A DNA stretch of 32,442 bases from Cellulomonas fimi. GTDB lineage: Bacteria; Actinomycetota; Actinomycetes; Actinomycetales; Cellulomonadaceae. Numbering within the stretch: position 1 is the first letter of the stretch; each line of letters begins with the position of its first letter. Under the pieces are notes generated by a model. The model made no database searches, was not told the DNA's origin, and was given only the letters and a program-made list of their open reading frames with translations. Positions 6,892-14,945 of this stretch are shown here, in pieces. The stretch is taken from the NCBI RefSeq assembly GCF_028527925.1, contig NZ_JAPESW010000042.1, forward strand, positions 1 through 32,442. Reading direction: 5' to 3'. The position numbers and the translations under genes were made by a program.

Positions 6892-8070
6892 TCAACGCGC
6901 GACGGCGTCCGCTGCTTCCACGTCGTCCTCCGCGGTCCGGCCGGTCCAGCGGTCGGCGGCCGCGCCCGTGTGCGCGGCGGGCAGCGTGCCGGCGGCGCGC
7001 GCGGCGGCGACGCGCTCGGCGTGCGACGGCGGGTTCGACGGCACGTGCGCGGGGCGGACGGCCTCGGCCTCGCGGCGCAGCACGGGCACGATCTCCTCGG
7101 CGAGGAGGTCGATCTGCTCGAGGACGGTCTTGAGCGGCAGGCCGGCGTGGTCGACGAGGAACATCTGCCGCTGGTAGTGGCCGACCTGCTCGAAGAACTT
7201 GCCGTACCGGTCGATGACCTGCTGCGGCGAGCCGACGGTCAGCGGGGTGTCGCGCGTGAACTCCTCCATCGACGGGCCGTGGCCGTAGACGGGGGCGACG
7301 TCGAAGTAGGGGCGGAACTCGTCCCACGCCTTCTGCGAGTCCTTGCGGACGAAGACCTGCCCGCCGAGCCCGACGATCGCCTGGTCGGCCTGGCCGTGCC
7401 CGTAGTGCTCGAAGCGCTGGCGGTAGAAGTTCACCATCTGCGCGGTGTGCTCCATGGGCCAGAAGATCGCGTTGTGCAGGAAGCCGTCGCCGTAGTACGC
7501 GGCCTGCTCGGCGATCTCGGGGGAGCGGATCGACGCGTGCCACACGAACGGCGCGACGCCGTCGAGCGGGCGCGGGGTCGAGGTGAAGCCCTGCAGCGGG
7601 GTGCGGAACTTGCCGGACCAGTCGACGACGTCCTCGGTCCACAGCTTGCGCAGCAGCGCGTAGTTCTCGATGGCGAGCGGGATGCCCTGACGGATGTCCT
7701 GGCCGAACCACGGGTAGACGGGGCCGGTGTTGCCGCGGCCGAGCATGAGGTCCATGCGGCCGTCGGAGATGACCTGGAGCATCGCGTACTCCTCGGCCAG
7801 CCGGACGGGGTCGTTGGTCGTGATGAGCGTGGTCGCGGTCGACAGGACGATGTTCTTGGTGCGGCCCGCGAGGTAGCCGAGCATCGTCGTGGGCGACGAC
7901 GGGACGAACGGCGGGTTGTGGTGCTCGCCCGTCGCGAAGACGTCGAGGCCGGCCTGATCCGCGTGCTCCGCGATCGTGAGCATGTTCCGCACGCGCTCGG
8001 TGTCGTCCGGCGTGTGCCCGGTGGTCGGGTCGGTGGTGACGTCGCCGACGCTGAAGATCCCGAACTGCAT
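6892..8070 (-). CDS. LLM class flavin-dependent oxidoreductase (CE1758-like)
   Basis: The 392-residue protein is a bacterial luciferase-like (LLM) TIM-barrel monooxygenase. It starts FGIFSVGDV, has AEHADQAGLDVFATGEHHNPPF at about residues 34-55, LSTATTLITTNDPVRLAEEYAMLQ at 76-100 and DLMLGRGNTGPVYPWFG at 106-122, all typical of the family. These enzymes use FMNH2 from a separate reductase, here encoded by the next gene. The last ~50 residues are Ala-rich and probably disordered. The ATG at 8070 is preceded by GAGG. A 14-bp palindrome about 53 nt upstream is a candidate operator. The substrate is not readable; alkane, sulfonate or aromatic oxidation are all possible for the class. Confidence 0.9.
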   Translation of the reverse strand: MQFGIFSVGDVTTDPTTGHTPDDTERVRNMLTIAEHADQAGLDVFATGEHHNPPFVPSSPTTMLGYLAGRTKNIVLSTATTLITTNDPVRLAEEYAMLQVISDGRMDLMLGRGNTGPVYPWFGQDIRQGIPLAIENYALLRKLWTEDVVDWSGKFRTPLQGFTSTPRPLDGVAPFVWHASIRSPEIAEQAAYYGDGFLHNAIFWPMEHTAQMVNFYRQRFEHYGHGQADQAIVGLGGQVFVRKDSQKAWDEFRPYFDVAPVYGHGPSMEEFTRDTPLTVGSPQQVIDRYGKFFEQVGHYQRQMFLVDHAGLPLKTVLEQIDLLAEEIVPVLRREAEAVRPAHVPSNPPSHAERVAAARAAGTLPAAHTGAAADRWTGRTAEDDVEAADAVAR

Positions 8071-8122
8071 GGTGCGCCTCGTTCCTGCTGCCTCGATCCG
8101 GGGGACGCGCCCTCCGGAGGTT

Positions 8123-8136
8123 CATGCGTTTGCATG
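8123..8136. promoter_or_regulatory. Palindrome CATGCGTTTGCATG upstream of the LLM operon
   Basis: The arms CATGC/GCATG are separated by GTTT in an AT-richer patch of the 242-nt divergent region between the LLM gene (minus) and the receiver-PIG-L gene (plus). Its position 53 nt upstream of the LLM start suits a repressor or activator site. No regulator gene is adjacent. The rest of this intergenic region shows nothing else I can support. Confidence 0.45.
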
Positions 8137-8312
8137 TATCGACCCGCTCAACCGAGGGGCTCCCCGACCTATTCCCAGGGTGCCGTGCGGCCCGTCCCGG
8201 CGACAGCCGAGCCGGCGCGGCGCGCCGACGAGACCGCTCGGAAGGCTTGTGCGGTTGCCCGCGGTTACGGTGTGAACGGAAGACAGTCGGGGGTGGGGGA
8301 GGGCCGGCGAGC

Positions 8313-9401
8313 GTGGCCGACGACCAGGTGAAGGTGCTCGTCGTCGAGGACGACGTCGACACCGCCCAATTCGTCCGGACCGTCCTGGAACGTCGCGGTG
8401 GCATGGCGGCCACCGTGGTGCACGACCCGATGTCGGCCCTGGCCGAGGTCGCTCAGCAGACGTTCGACGTGGTCCTCACGGACATCCAGATGCCCGGCAT
8501 GAGCGGGCTCGAGCTGCTGGGCGAGCTGCGCTCACGTGCCCCCGGCGTGCCGGTCGCCGTCATGACCGCGTTCGCGAGCGTCGACTACGCGGTCGAGGCG
8601 CTGCGCCGCGACGCCGACGAGTTCCTCGTCAAGCCCGTCGGCGCCGCGATCCTCGTGGAGAAGGTCCGCGCACTCGCCGCCGAGGGCCGCAGCCGCCGCG
8701 ACGCCGCCGGACCGACCGAGACCGTGCTGGCCGTCGGCGCGCACCCCGACGACGTCGAGATCGGCGTGGGCGCGACGCTCGCGTCGCACCGGGCCGCGGG
8801 TGACACCGTCGTCGTCCTCACGCTGTCGAGCGGCGCGATCGGCGGCGAGGTCAACGCGCGCCGGCACGAGGCGCTCGCGGCGGCCGCCGTCATCGGCGCA
8901 CGGCTGTACCTGCACGACTTCGAGGACACGCGGCTCGACCCCGCGGGCGGCCTCATCACCACGATCGAGGAGACGATCCGCGAGGTCGGCCCCTCGATCG
9001 TCTACACGCACTCCGTGCACGACCGGCACCAGGACCACCGCGCGGTCCACCAGGCCGTGCAGGTCGCCGCGCGCCGGGTGCCGTCGCTCGCGTGCTTCCA
9101 GAGCCCCTCGTCGACGGTCGACTTCCAGCCCGACACGTTCGTGCCGGTGGACGGCTTCGTCGAGACGAAGCTGCAGATGCTCGCGGCGTTCGAGTCGCAG
9201 GCGCACCGCGACTACATGGAGCCCGAGCTGGTGCGCGCGACCGCGCGGTACTGGTCGCGGTTCGGCACGGGCCGGTACGCCGAGCCCCTCGAGACCGTCC
9301 GGGTCGCCGCGATGATCTCCGGGGCCGGGCGCGGGGGCGGCATCGCGTCCGCGGCGCACGAGCCCGCGCCGCTCACGCACGACGACACGGGAGGCACGTG
9401 A
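8313..9401 (+). CDS. Response-regulator receiver domain fused to a PIG-L/LmbE-type deacetylase
   Basis: The 362-residue protein has two domains. Residues 8-125 form a CheY-like receiver: acidic pair in VVEDD, phospho-acceptor Asp57 in LTDIQMPG, Thr in VMTAF and Lys107 in LVKP. Residues 137-335 form a PIG-L Zn-dependent N-acetyl-sugar deacetylase: AHPDDVEIG with His144, Asp146 and Asp147, and HDRHQDH with His236, His239 and Asp241. The AHPDDVEIG variant resembles BshB/MshB-type enzymes. Both active sites look intact, so phosphorylation probably controls the deacetylase directly; there is no DNA-binding domain. The start is GTG 8313 (purine-rich GGGGGAGGG upstream). The gene heads a five-gene plus-strand run, and its TGA overlaps the next ATG (TGATG). 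The target acyl compound is unknown. Confidence 0.88.
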   Translation: MADDQVKVLVVEDDVDTAQFVRTVLERRGGMAATVVHDPMSALAEVAQQTFDVVLTDIQMPGMSGLELLGELRSRAPGVPVAVMTAFASVDYAVEALRRDADEFLVKPVGAAILVEKVRALAAEGRSRRDAAGPTETVLAVGAHPDDVEIGVGATLASHRAAGDTVVVLTLSSGAIGGEVNARRHEALAAAAVIGARLYLHDFEDTRLDPAGGLITTIEETIREVGPSIVYTHSVHDRHQDHRAVHQAVQVAARRVPSLACFQSPSSTVDFQPDTFVPVDGFVETKLQMLAAFESQAHRDYMEPELVRATARYWSRFGTGRYAEPLETVRVAAMISGAGRGGGIASAAHEPAPLTHDDTGGT

Positions 9402-10423
9402 TGACCAGGGTCCTCGTCACCGGGGCGGGCGGGCCCGCGGGCGTCGCGGTCATCCGCTCGCTGCAGCGCCGGGGCGATGTCGAGGTGTACGCCGCCGACA
9501 TGGACCGGTGGGCCAGCGCGATCTACCTCGTCCCGCCCGAGCGCCGCCGGCTGGTCCCCGCGGGCCGCGCCCCCGAGTTCGTCGACGTCGTGCGCGCGCT
9601 GTGCCGCGACGACGGGATCGACGTGCTCTACCCGACGGTCGACGTCGAGCTGCCGCGGCTGGCCGCCGCACGCGACGACCTCGCCGCCGACGGGACGCTG
9701 CTCGCGTCGCCCACGCTGGGCACGATCGAGACGTGCCTCGACAAGCTCGCGCTCGCCCGCGCCTGCGCGCGCACCGTCCGCGTCCCGCGCACCGAGCTCG
9801 TCGGGACGCCCGAGGCCATCTCGGGCTGGGACTTCCCGGTCATCGTCAAGCCGCGCCGTGGCGCCGGGTCGCGCGGGGTCCGGACGGTGTTCACCGCCGC
9901 CGAGCTCGACGCCGTGCACGCCGAGGAGGACCTGCTGGTCCAGGAGATGCTGCCCGGCGACGAGTACTCGGTCGACGTGCTCGCCGGGCCCGACGGGCAG
10001 GTCATCGCCGCGGTGCCCCGCGCGCGTCTGCGCGTGGACTCGGGCGTCGCCGTCGCGGGCGTGACCGTGCGGGACGACGAGCTCGTCGCCACCGCGTCGG
10101 CCGTCGCCCGCGCGGTCGGGCTCACGAGCGTCGCCAACGTCCAGCTCAAGCGCGACGCCGACGGCACGCCCGCGCTGCTCGAGGTCAACCCGCGGTTCCC
10201 CGGTGCCATGCCGCTCACGATCGCCGCGGGCGTCGACATGCCGTCGCTCACGCTCGACGCGGTGCTCGGGCGGCCCGTGCCCGAGCGCGTCGACTTCGCC
10301 GAGATCGCGAACGTCCGGTACCTCGAGGACGTGTTCCTGCCCGTCGACGAGGTGCTGCCCGCGCCCGACGGCACGCACGTCCCCGGCGGCGCCCACGCGG
10401 GCGCGGACGCGGGCGGCGCGTGA
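9401..10423 (+). CDS. ATP-grasp carboxylate-amine ligase-like protein
   Basis: The 340-residue protein has an N-terminal Rossmann-like preATP-grasp part (VLVTGAGGPAGVAVIRSL) and an ATP-grasp core of the carbamoyl-phosphate-synthase-like type. VIVKPRRGAGSRGV carries Lys150, LVQEMLPGDEYSVDV is the adenine/hinge strand, and LLEVNPRFPG carries metal ligands Glu261 and Asn263. Such enzymes make an acyl-phosphate and join it to an amine, often attaching an amino acid. Its position straight after a deacetylase that would expose an amine suggests it acts on that product; this is inference. It starts at ATG 9401 with GGGAGG upstream and overlaps the next gene by 4 nt. The C-terminal 20 residues are Gly/Ala-rich. 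Confidence 0.85.
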   Translation: MTRVLVTGAGGPAGVAVIRSLQRRGDVEVYAADMDRWASAIYLVPPERRRLVPAGRAPEFVDVVRALCRDDGIDVLYPTVDVELPRLAAARDDLAADGTLLASPTLGTIETCLDKLALARACARTVRVPRTELVGTPEAISGWDFPVIVKPRRGAGSRGVRTVFTAAELDAVHAEEDLLVQEMLPGDEYSVDVLAGPDGQVIAAVPRARLRVDSGVAVAGVTVRDDELVATASAVARAVGLTSVANVQLKRDADGTPALLEVNPRFPGAMPLTIAAGVDMPSLTLDAVLGRPVPERVDFAEIANVRYLEDVFLPVDEVLPAPDGTHVPGGAHAGADAGGA

Positions 10424-11154
10424 CCGCCGGACCGTCGCTGCACGGCGACCACCACGTGCACTCCGCGTTCTCCGACGACGCGGTGAGCACGCCCGCGGAG
10501 AACCTCGCCGCCGCGCGCGCCGCGGGGCTCGACACGATCCGCATGGTCGACCACGTCCGCGAGTCGACCACCTACGTGCCCGACTTCCTCGCGGTCGTGC
10601 GCGGACTGCCGCAGGTCGAGGGGCTGCGCGTCCTGACGGGCGTCGAGGCCAAGATCCTCGACGCCGACGGCACGATCGACGCGCCGCCCGAGGTGCTGGC
10701 CGCGCTCGGCCGTCCCGACGGAGCGGACCGCGTCCTGCTGGCCGACCACCAGTTCCCCGGACCCGACGGGCCGTGGAGCCCGCGCGTCGTCGTCGAGCAC
10801 CTCGCGACGGGTGCCCTGACGCGCGAGGGCGCGGTCGAGACCCTCGTGAGCGCCACGGTCCGGGCCGTGCGCCGTGCCGGGCGCGCGCAGCTCGCGCACC
10901 CGCTGTCGCTCCTGCCCAAGATCGGGCTCACCGAGGACGACGTCCCGGACGACCTGCTCGACGAGCTCGCCGCCGTCGCGGTCGCGACCGGCACGCCTGT
11001 CGAGGTGAACGAGAAGTGGCGTTGCCCGGGACCGCGCGTGCGGGCGCGGTGGGCGGCCGCGGGCGTCGCGCTCGTCGCGTCGACCGACGCGCACGTCGCG
11101 GACGACGTCGGCCGGTACGCGTGGCTGCGCGAGGCCGTCCGGGAGGACGCGTGA
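10420..11154 (+). CDS. PHP domain metal-dependent phosphoesterase
   Basis: The 244-residue PHP-domain protein keeps the metal-binding motifs. Motif I is GDHHVHSAFSDD (Asp10, His12, His14); MVDHV, GVEAKI, LAHPLS and the late STDAH (Asp/His pair) follow in family order. PHP enzymes are tri-metal phosphoesterases such as histidinol phosphatase or nucleases. The size and absence of other domains suggest a small-molecule phosphatase. The GTG start overlaps the ATP-grasp stop as GTGA (10420-10423), implying translational coupling. In this cassette it may remove a phosphate from the pathway intermediate; that role is inferred only from context. Confidence 0.85.
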   Translation: MTAGPSLHGDHHVHSAFSDDAVSTPAENLAAARAAGLDTIRMVDHVRESTTYVPDFLAVVRGLPQVEGLRVLTGVEAKILDADGTIDAPPEVLAALGRPDGADRVLLADHQFPGPDGPWSPRVVVEHLATGALTREGAVETLVSATVRAVRRAGRAQLAHPLSLLPKIGLTEDDVPDDLLDELAAVAVATGTPVEVNEKWRCPGPRVRARWAAAGVALVASTDAHVADDVGRYAWLREAVREDA

Positions 11155-11233
11155 CCACCGGACGCGCGACGTGCCGGGCCACGACGCGCCCGATGTGCTG
11201 CGGCGCGACGCCGAGGACGGGCAGGCTGGACGC

Positions 11234-11629
11234 ATGACCGACGACGACACGACCGTGCGCACCACCGAGGCGGTCGCGAGCGCCCGCGTGCTGGTCGTCG
11301 ACGACGAGCCCGACGAGCGCGCGCTGCTCGCGACCCACCTGCGCCGCTCGGGCTGCGAGGTGCTCGAGGCGCCGTCGGCGGAGGCCGCGCTCGCTGACGA
11401 GTCGCAGCTCGACGTCGACGTCGCGTTCGTCGACCTGCGGCTGCCCGGCATGGGCGGCTGGGAGCTCGTCGAGGAGCTGCGCCGGCTGCGACCCGGGCTG
11501 CCGGTCGTCGTCACCTCGGTGCTCGACGCGCACGACTACCCGGACGTCGAGGCGACCCTGCCGAAGCCGTTCGTCGGCGAGAACGTGCGTGCCGCGCTCG
11601 ACCAGGCGCTCAGGCACGGGGAGCCATGA
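11234..11629 (+). CDS. Stand-alone response regulator receiver protein
   Basis: This 131-residue single-domain receiver has the acidic cluster in VVDDEPDE, phospho-acceptor Asp67 in FVDLRLPGMGG, Thr/Ser switch in VVVTSVLDA and Lys in LPKPF. There is no output domain, so it probably passes phosphate onward or binds a partner, CheY-style. It overlaps the histidine kinase gene by 4 nt (ATGA). The ATG at 11234 is chosen because CAGGCT, close to a TAnnnT -10 element, ends seven bases before it, suggesting an internal leaderless promoter. An upstream in-frame GTG at 11171 would add 21 residues with no visible homology. The gap from the PHP gene is 79 nt. Confidence 0.88.
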   Translation: MTDDDTTVRTTEAVASARVLVVDDEPDERALLATHLRRSGCEVLEAPSAEAALADESQLDVDVAFVDLRLPGMGGWELVEELRRLRPGLPVVVTSVLDAHDYPDVEATLPKPFVGENVRAALDQALRHGEP

Positions 11630-13404
11630 CGTCCTCCTTCCGCACGCGTGTCCCGGCGGTCCCCGCCGGTGGCGGGTCGCGGCTGCTCACGAAGATCGCG
11701 TCGCGACTCGGCGACGACGCGAACGTCGTCGAGCGTCAGCTCCCGTTCCTCGGCGTGTACCTCGTCGCGGTCCTCACGCTGTGGATCCCCACCATCCCCG
11801 TGACGGCCCCGTGGGCGGTGTGGGTGTCGGCCGGGATCGCGGTCCTGCTGGCCGTCGTCGCGCGCCTCGTGCACTGGCGGGACGAGCCCGAGTGGACGCA
11901 GGACCTCCTGCCGATCCTGCAGATCGTCTGCGTCGGCTTCCTGCGGTTCGGCACGGGCGGCATCGGCTCGATGTTCACCGTGATGATCTTCCTGCCCGTC
12001 CTCGCGCTCGCCGCGCAGCGCGGGTGGCGCGGACCGATCATCTCCGTGATCGGCGTCAACCTGGTCATCCTCCTGCCCGCGGCGCTCGACCCCGACATGC
12101 CGCTCGACACGCTCGTGCTCGCCCGCGGGCTCTTCGTGTCACTCGTCGCCCTGGTGGTCGCGGTCACCGCGCACGAGGTCACCGAGCGGCTGCGCGCACG
12201 CACCGAGGCGGTCGCGGTCATGCGCGACCGCGAGCAGGAGATGGTCGAGCGGATGCGCGCCGACGCGTTCGAGCTGGCCCGCGTCGCCGACGCGCGCCGC
12301 GCCGCGCGCGACGAGCTCGTCTCGATCATCGACTCGGCCACCGAGCAGGCGATCATCGCGACCGACGCCGCGGGCACCATCCGGGTCTTCAACGCCGGCG
12401 CCGAGCGGCTGCTCGGGTACGGCCAGGGCGAGGTGGTCGGCAAGAAGCGCATCACCGACCTGTACGCCGAGATGGTCGAGATGCCGGCGTCCCCACCGCG
12501 CGCGCCGGGCTCGGTCGCGGCACGCCTGCTCGAGTCGATCGTCACGCCGGAGGGTGGCAGCGGTGCGCGCGACGCGAGCTACCGCCGGCGCGACGGCACG
12601 GAGGTCACGGTCCGCCTCGCGGTCACGCGGCGCCTCGACGTGGACGGCAGCGTCGCCGGGTACGTCGTCGTCGCGACGGACGTGACGGCCGAGCGGGAGG
12701 CGTCGCGCCTCAAGGACGAGTTCGTCAGCCTCGTCAGCCACGAGCTCCGGACGCCGCTGACGTCGGTGCTCGGCTACCTCGAGCTGCTGCTCGACGGCAC
12801 CGACGAGCTCACCGAGGAGCAGCGCAGCTACCTCACCGTCATCGAGCGCAACGCCCGCCGCCAGCTGCGCCTGGTCGGCGACCTCCTGCTGACCGCGCAG
12901 GTCGACGCGGGGACCTTCGCGATCTCGCCGCGCGGCATCGACCTCGCGGACGTCGTCACGGGGTCCGTCGCGTCGCTCGGACCCGTCGCCGAGCAGGCGG
13001 GCATCCGGCTGACGACGTCGATCGAGCCCGCCCCCGTGACCGCGGACCCCGGGCGGCTCTCGCAGGTCGTCGACAACCTCGTCTCCAACGCCGTGAAGTT
13101 CACGCCCGCCGGTGGCGAGGTGCACCTGTCGGTCGGCCCGACGCCCGACGGTGGCGCTGCCCTGTCGGTGCGCGACACGGGCATCGGCATCGCGCCCGAC
13201 GAGCTGAGCCGACTCACGACCCGGTTCTTCCGCGCGACGTCCGCGACGCGGCGCGCGATCCCCGGCGTCGGCCTGGGCCTCGCGATCGCGCGCGCCGTCG
13301 TCGACGCGCACGGCGGCCTGCTCGACATCGAGAGCACGCTCGGCGAGGGCACGACGTTCGTCGTCACGCTGCCCGCCGCACCCCCGCCGGACGCGCGCGC
13401 CTGA
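11626..13404 (+). CDS. Membrane sensor histidine kinase with PAS domain
   Basis: The 592-residue kinase begins with about six hydrophobic segments (residues 40-185), too short between loops for a large external sensor domain. A coiled linker, a PAS domain (about 230-350, DSATEQAIIATDAAGTIRVF onward), and a HisKA dimerisation domain with phospho-acceptor His372 in SHELRTPL follow. The HATPase domain shows N-box DNLVSNAVKF, G1 DTGIGIAP and G2 GVGLGLAI. It is translationally coupled to the receiver gene and is the obvious phosphodonor for the two receivers of the locus. The signal is unknown; PAS and the membrane part suggest redox, small-ligand or envelope sensing. Confidence 0.9.
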   Translation: MTSSFRTRVPAVPAGGGSRLLTKIASRLGDDANVVERQLPFLGVYLVAVLTLWIPTIPVTAPWAVWVSAGIAVLLAVVARLVHWRDEPEWTQDLLPILQIVCVGFLRFGTGGIGSMFTVMIFLPVLALAAQRGWRGPIISVIGVNLVILLPAALDPDMPLDTLVLARGLFVSLVALVVAVTAHEVTERLRARTEAVAVMRDREQEMVERMRADAFELARVADARRAARDELVSIIDSATEQAIIATDAAGTIRVFNAGAERLLGYGQGEVVGKKRITDLYAEMVEMPASPPRAPGSVAARLLESIVTPEGGSGARDASYRRRDGTEVTVRLAVTRRLDVDGSVAGYVVVATDVTAEREASRLKDEFVSLVSHELRTPLTSVLGYLELLLDGTDELTEEQRSYLTVIERNARRQLRLVGDLLLTAQVDAGTFAISPRGIDLADVVTGSVASLGPVAEQAGIRLTTSIEPAPVTADPGRLSQVVDNLVSNAVKFTPAGGEVHLSVGPTPDGGAALSVRDTGIGIAPDELSRLTTRFFRATSATRRAIPGVGLGLAIARAVVDAHGGLLDIESTLGEGTTFVVTLPAAPPPDARA

Positions 13405-13415
13405 CGCCGTCACCG

Positions 13416-13457
13416 CGCCCGCGCCGGCGCGGGCGAACCGGGTGTATCTGGACACCC
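13416..13457 (+). terminator. Hairpin pair after the histidine kinase gene
   Basis: A 20-bp perfect GC palindrome (CGCCCGCGCCGGCGCGGGCG, 13416-13435) is followed at once by GGGTGT-ATCTGG-ACACCC (13440-13457). They lie 12 nt after the kinase stop and about 90 nt before the flavin oxidase start, consistent with an end to the five-gene transcript. Confidence 0.55.
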
Positions 13458-13544
13458 GCCCGGGATTCCTTCTGCCCGTGCGCCGGCCGCGGCGCCTCCC
13501 GTGACAGCGCACGGAACCCCGTGCAGGACCCCGAAGGATCTCCC

Positions 13545-14945
13545 ATGTCGTTCGTCAGCCCCGCCCTCGGACAGGACACCCGCCCGACCGGCGCCGCCGC
13601 CGTCCGCGCCCTGCGCGACGTCGTCGCCACCGTGCACCTGCCCGGCACCGACGACTACGCGCGCCTCACCGCCACCTCGAACCTGACGCGCCGGCTGAGC
13701 CCGCTCGCGGTCGTGGCGGCCACCGGCCCGGCCGACGTGAGCGCGACGCTGAGGATCGCGGCCGCGTTCGGCGTGCAGGTCGCGGTCCAGGGCACCGGTC
13801 ACGGCGCGACGGAGGAGATGCGCGACGCGATCCTCGTGCACACGGGCGCGCTCGACGAGCTCACGGTGCACGCCGACGAGCGGTGGGCGCGGATCGGCGC
13901 GGGCGTGCGGTGGGAGCGGGTGCTCGAGGCGACCGCGCCGCACGGTCTGGCCGCGCTGTGCGGGTCGTCGCCCGACGTCGGCGTCGTCGGGCTGCTCACG
14001 GGCGGCGGTCTCGGACCCGTCGCCCGGTCGCACGGGCTGTCCTCCGACACCGTCCGCGCGTTCGACGTCGTCACCGGCGACGGCGTGCTGCGCCGCGCGA
14101 CGCGCGACGAGAACCCCGACCTGTTCTGGGGCCTGCGCGGCGGCAAGGGCACCCTGGGCATCGTCACCGCGGTCGAGATCGACCTCCTCGAGCTGCCCGA
14201 GCTGTACGCGGGCGGTCTGTGGTTCGCCGAGCCCGACGTCCCCGGCGTGCTGCGCACGTGGGCGCAGTGGTGCGAGCTGCTGCCCGAGGAGGGCACGACG
14301 TCCGTCGCGGTCATGCGCCTGCCCGACATGGACCCGTTCCCCGCGCCGCTGCGTGGTCAGGTGACGCTGCACGTGCGCTTCGCGTGGACCGGCGACCCCG
14401 CGGTCGGCGAGGAGATGATCCGCGCGATCCGCGCCGTGGCCGCGCCCGTCCTCGACACGGTCGGCGTCATGCCGTACTCCGCGCTCGGCGCGGTCCACGC
14501 CGACCCGGTCGACCCGATGCCGCTGCACGAGACGCACCACCTGCTGCACGGGTTCGGCGTCGCCGGTGCCGACCGCCTGCTGGAGCTCGTCGGGCCCGGG
14601 GTCGACTCCGCGCTCGCCGCCGTCGAGATCCGCCAGCTCGGCGGGCGCGTCCGCGTCGGCGACCCGTGCGCGTACGCGCACCGCGACGCCGCCTACAGCG
14701 TGTTCGCGGTCGGCCTGATGATCCCCGAGGTCGCGCAGGTCGTGACGCGGGACGCCGCACGCGTCGCACAGGGGCTCGAGCCGTGGGCGACGGACGGCGG
14801 CCTGCCCAACTTCACGGACGCGGCCGGGACGGCGTGGGCGGACCGGGTGTTCACCCCGCTCGTCGCGCGTCGGCTGCGCACGCTCGCGCGCACCTACGAC
14901 CCGGCGGGCGTGCTGCTCGCGGCCCGCGGGGTGCGCGCCGCCTGA
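13545..14945 (+). CDS. FAD-binding oxidoreductase of the BBE/PCMH type
   Basis: The 466-residue protein has a vanillyl-alcohol-oxidase-type FAD domain. The segment VAVQGTGHGA (about residues 85-94) contains the His that carries flavin in this family, and SSPDVGVVGLLTGGGLG (about 145-161) is the pyrophosphate-binding loop. RDENPDLFWGLRGGKGTLGIVTAVEID (about 187-213) is strongly diagnostic. The Cys used for a second flavin link in bicovalent BBE enzymes is replaced by Ser here, so only one covalent bond is expected. A C-terminal berberine-bridge-like tail ends the protein, though the usual final Asn-rich motif is weak. The ATG at 13545 has AAGGA upstream. Its stop abuts the stop of the convergent gene. 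The substrate is unknown. Confidence 0.88.
   Translation: MSFVSPALGQDTRPTGAAAVRALRDVVATVHLPGTDDYARLTATSNLTRRLSPLAVVAATGPADVSATLRIAAAFGVQVAVQGTGHGATEEMRDAILVHTGALDELTVHADERWARIGAGVRWERVLEATAPHGLAALCGSSPDVGVVGLLTGGGLGPVARSHGLSSDTVRAFDVVTGDGVLRRATRDENPDLFWGLRGGKGTLGIVTAVEIDLLELPELYAGGLWFAEPDVPGVLRTWAQWCELLPEEGTTSVAVMRLPDMDPFPAPLRGQVTLHVRFAWTGDPAVGEEMIRAIRAVAAPVLDTVGVMPYSALGAVHADPVDPMPLHETHHLLHGFGVAGADRLLELVGPGVDSALAAVEIRQLGGRVRVGDPCAYAHRDAAYSVFAVGLMIPEVAQVVTRDAARVAQGLEPWATDGGLPNFTDAAGTAWADRVFTPLVARRLRTLARTYDPAGVLLAARGVRAA

Noticed and set aside
8240..8312. Sigma-70 promoter for the receiver-PIG-L gene (TACGGT near 8266)
   Set aside because: The -10 candidate has no acceptable -35 partner at 16-18 nt, so I could not support it.
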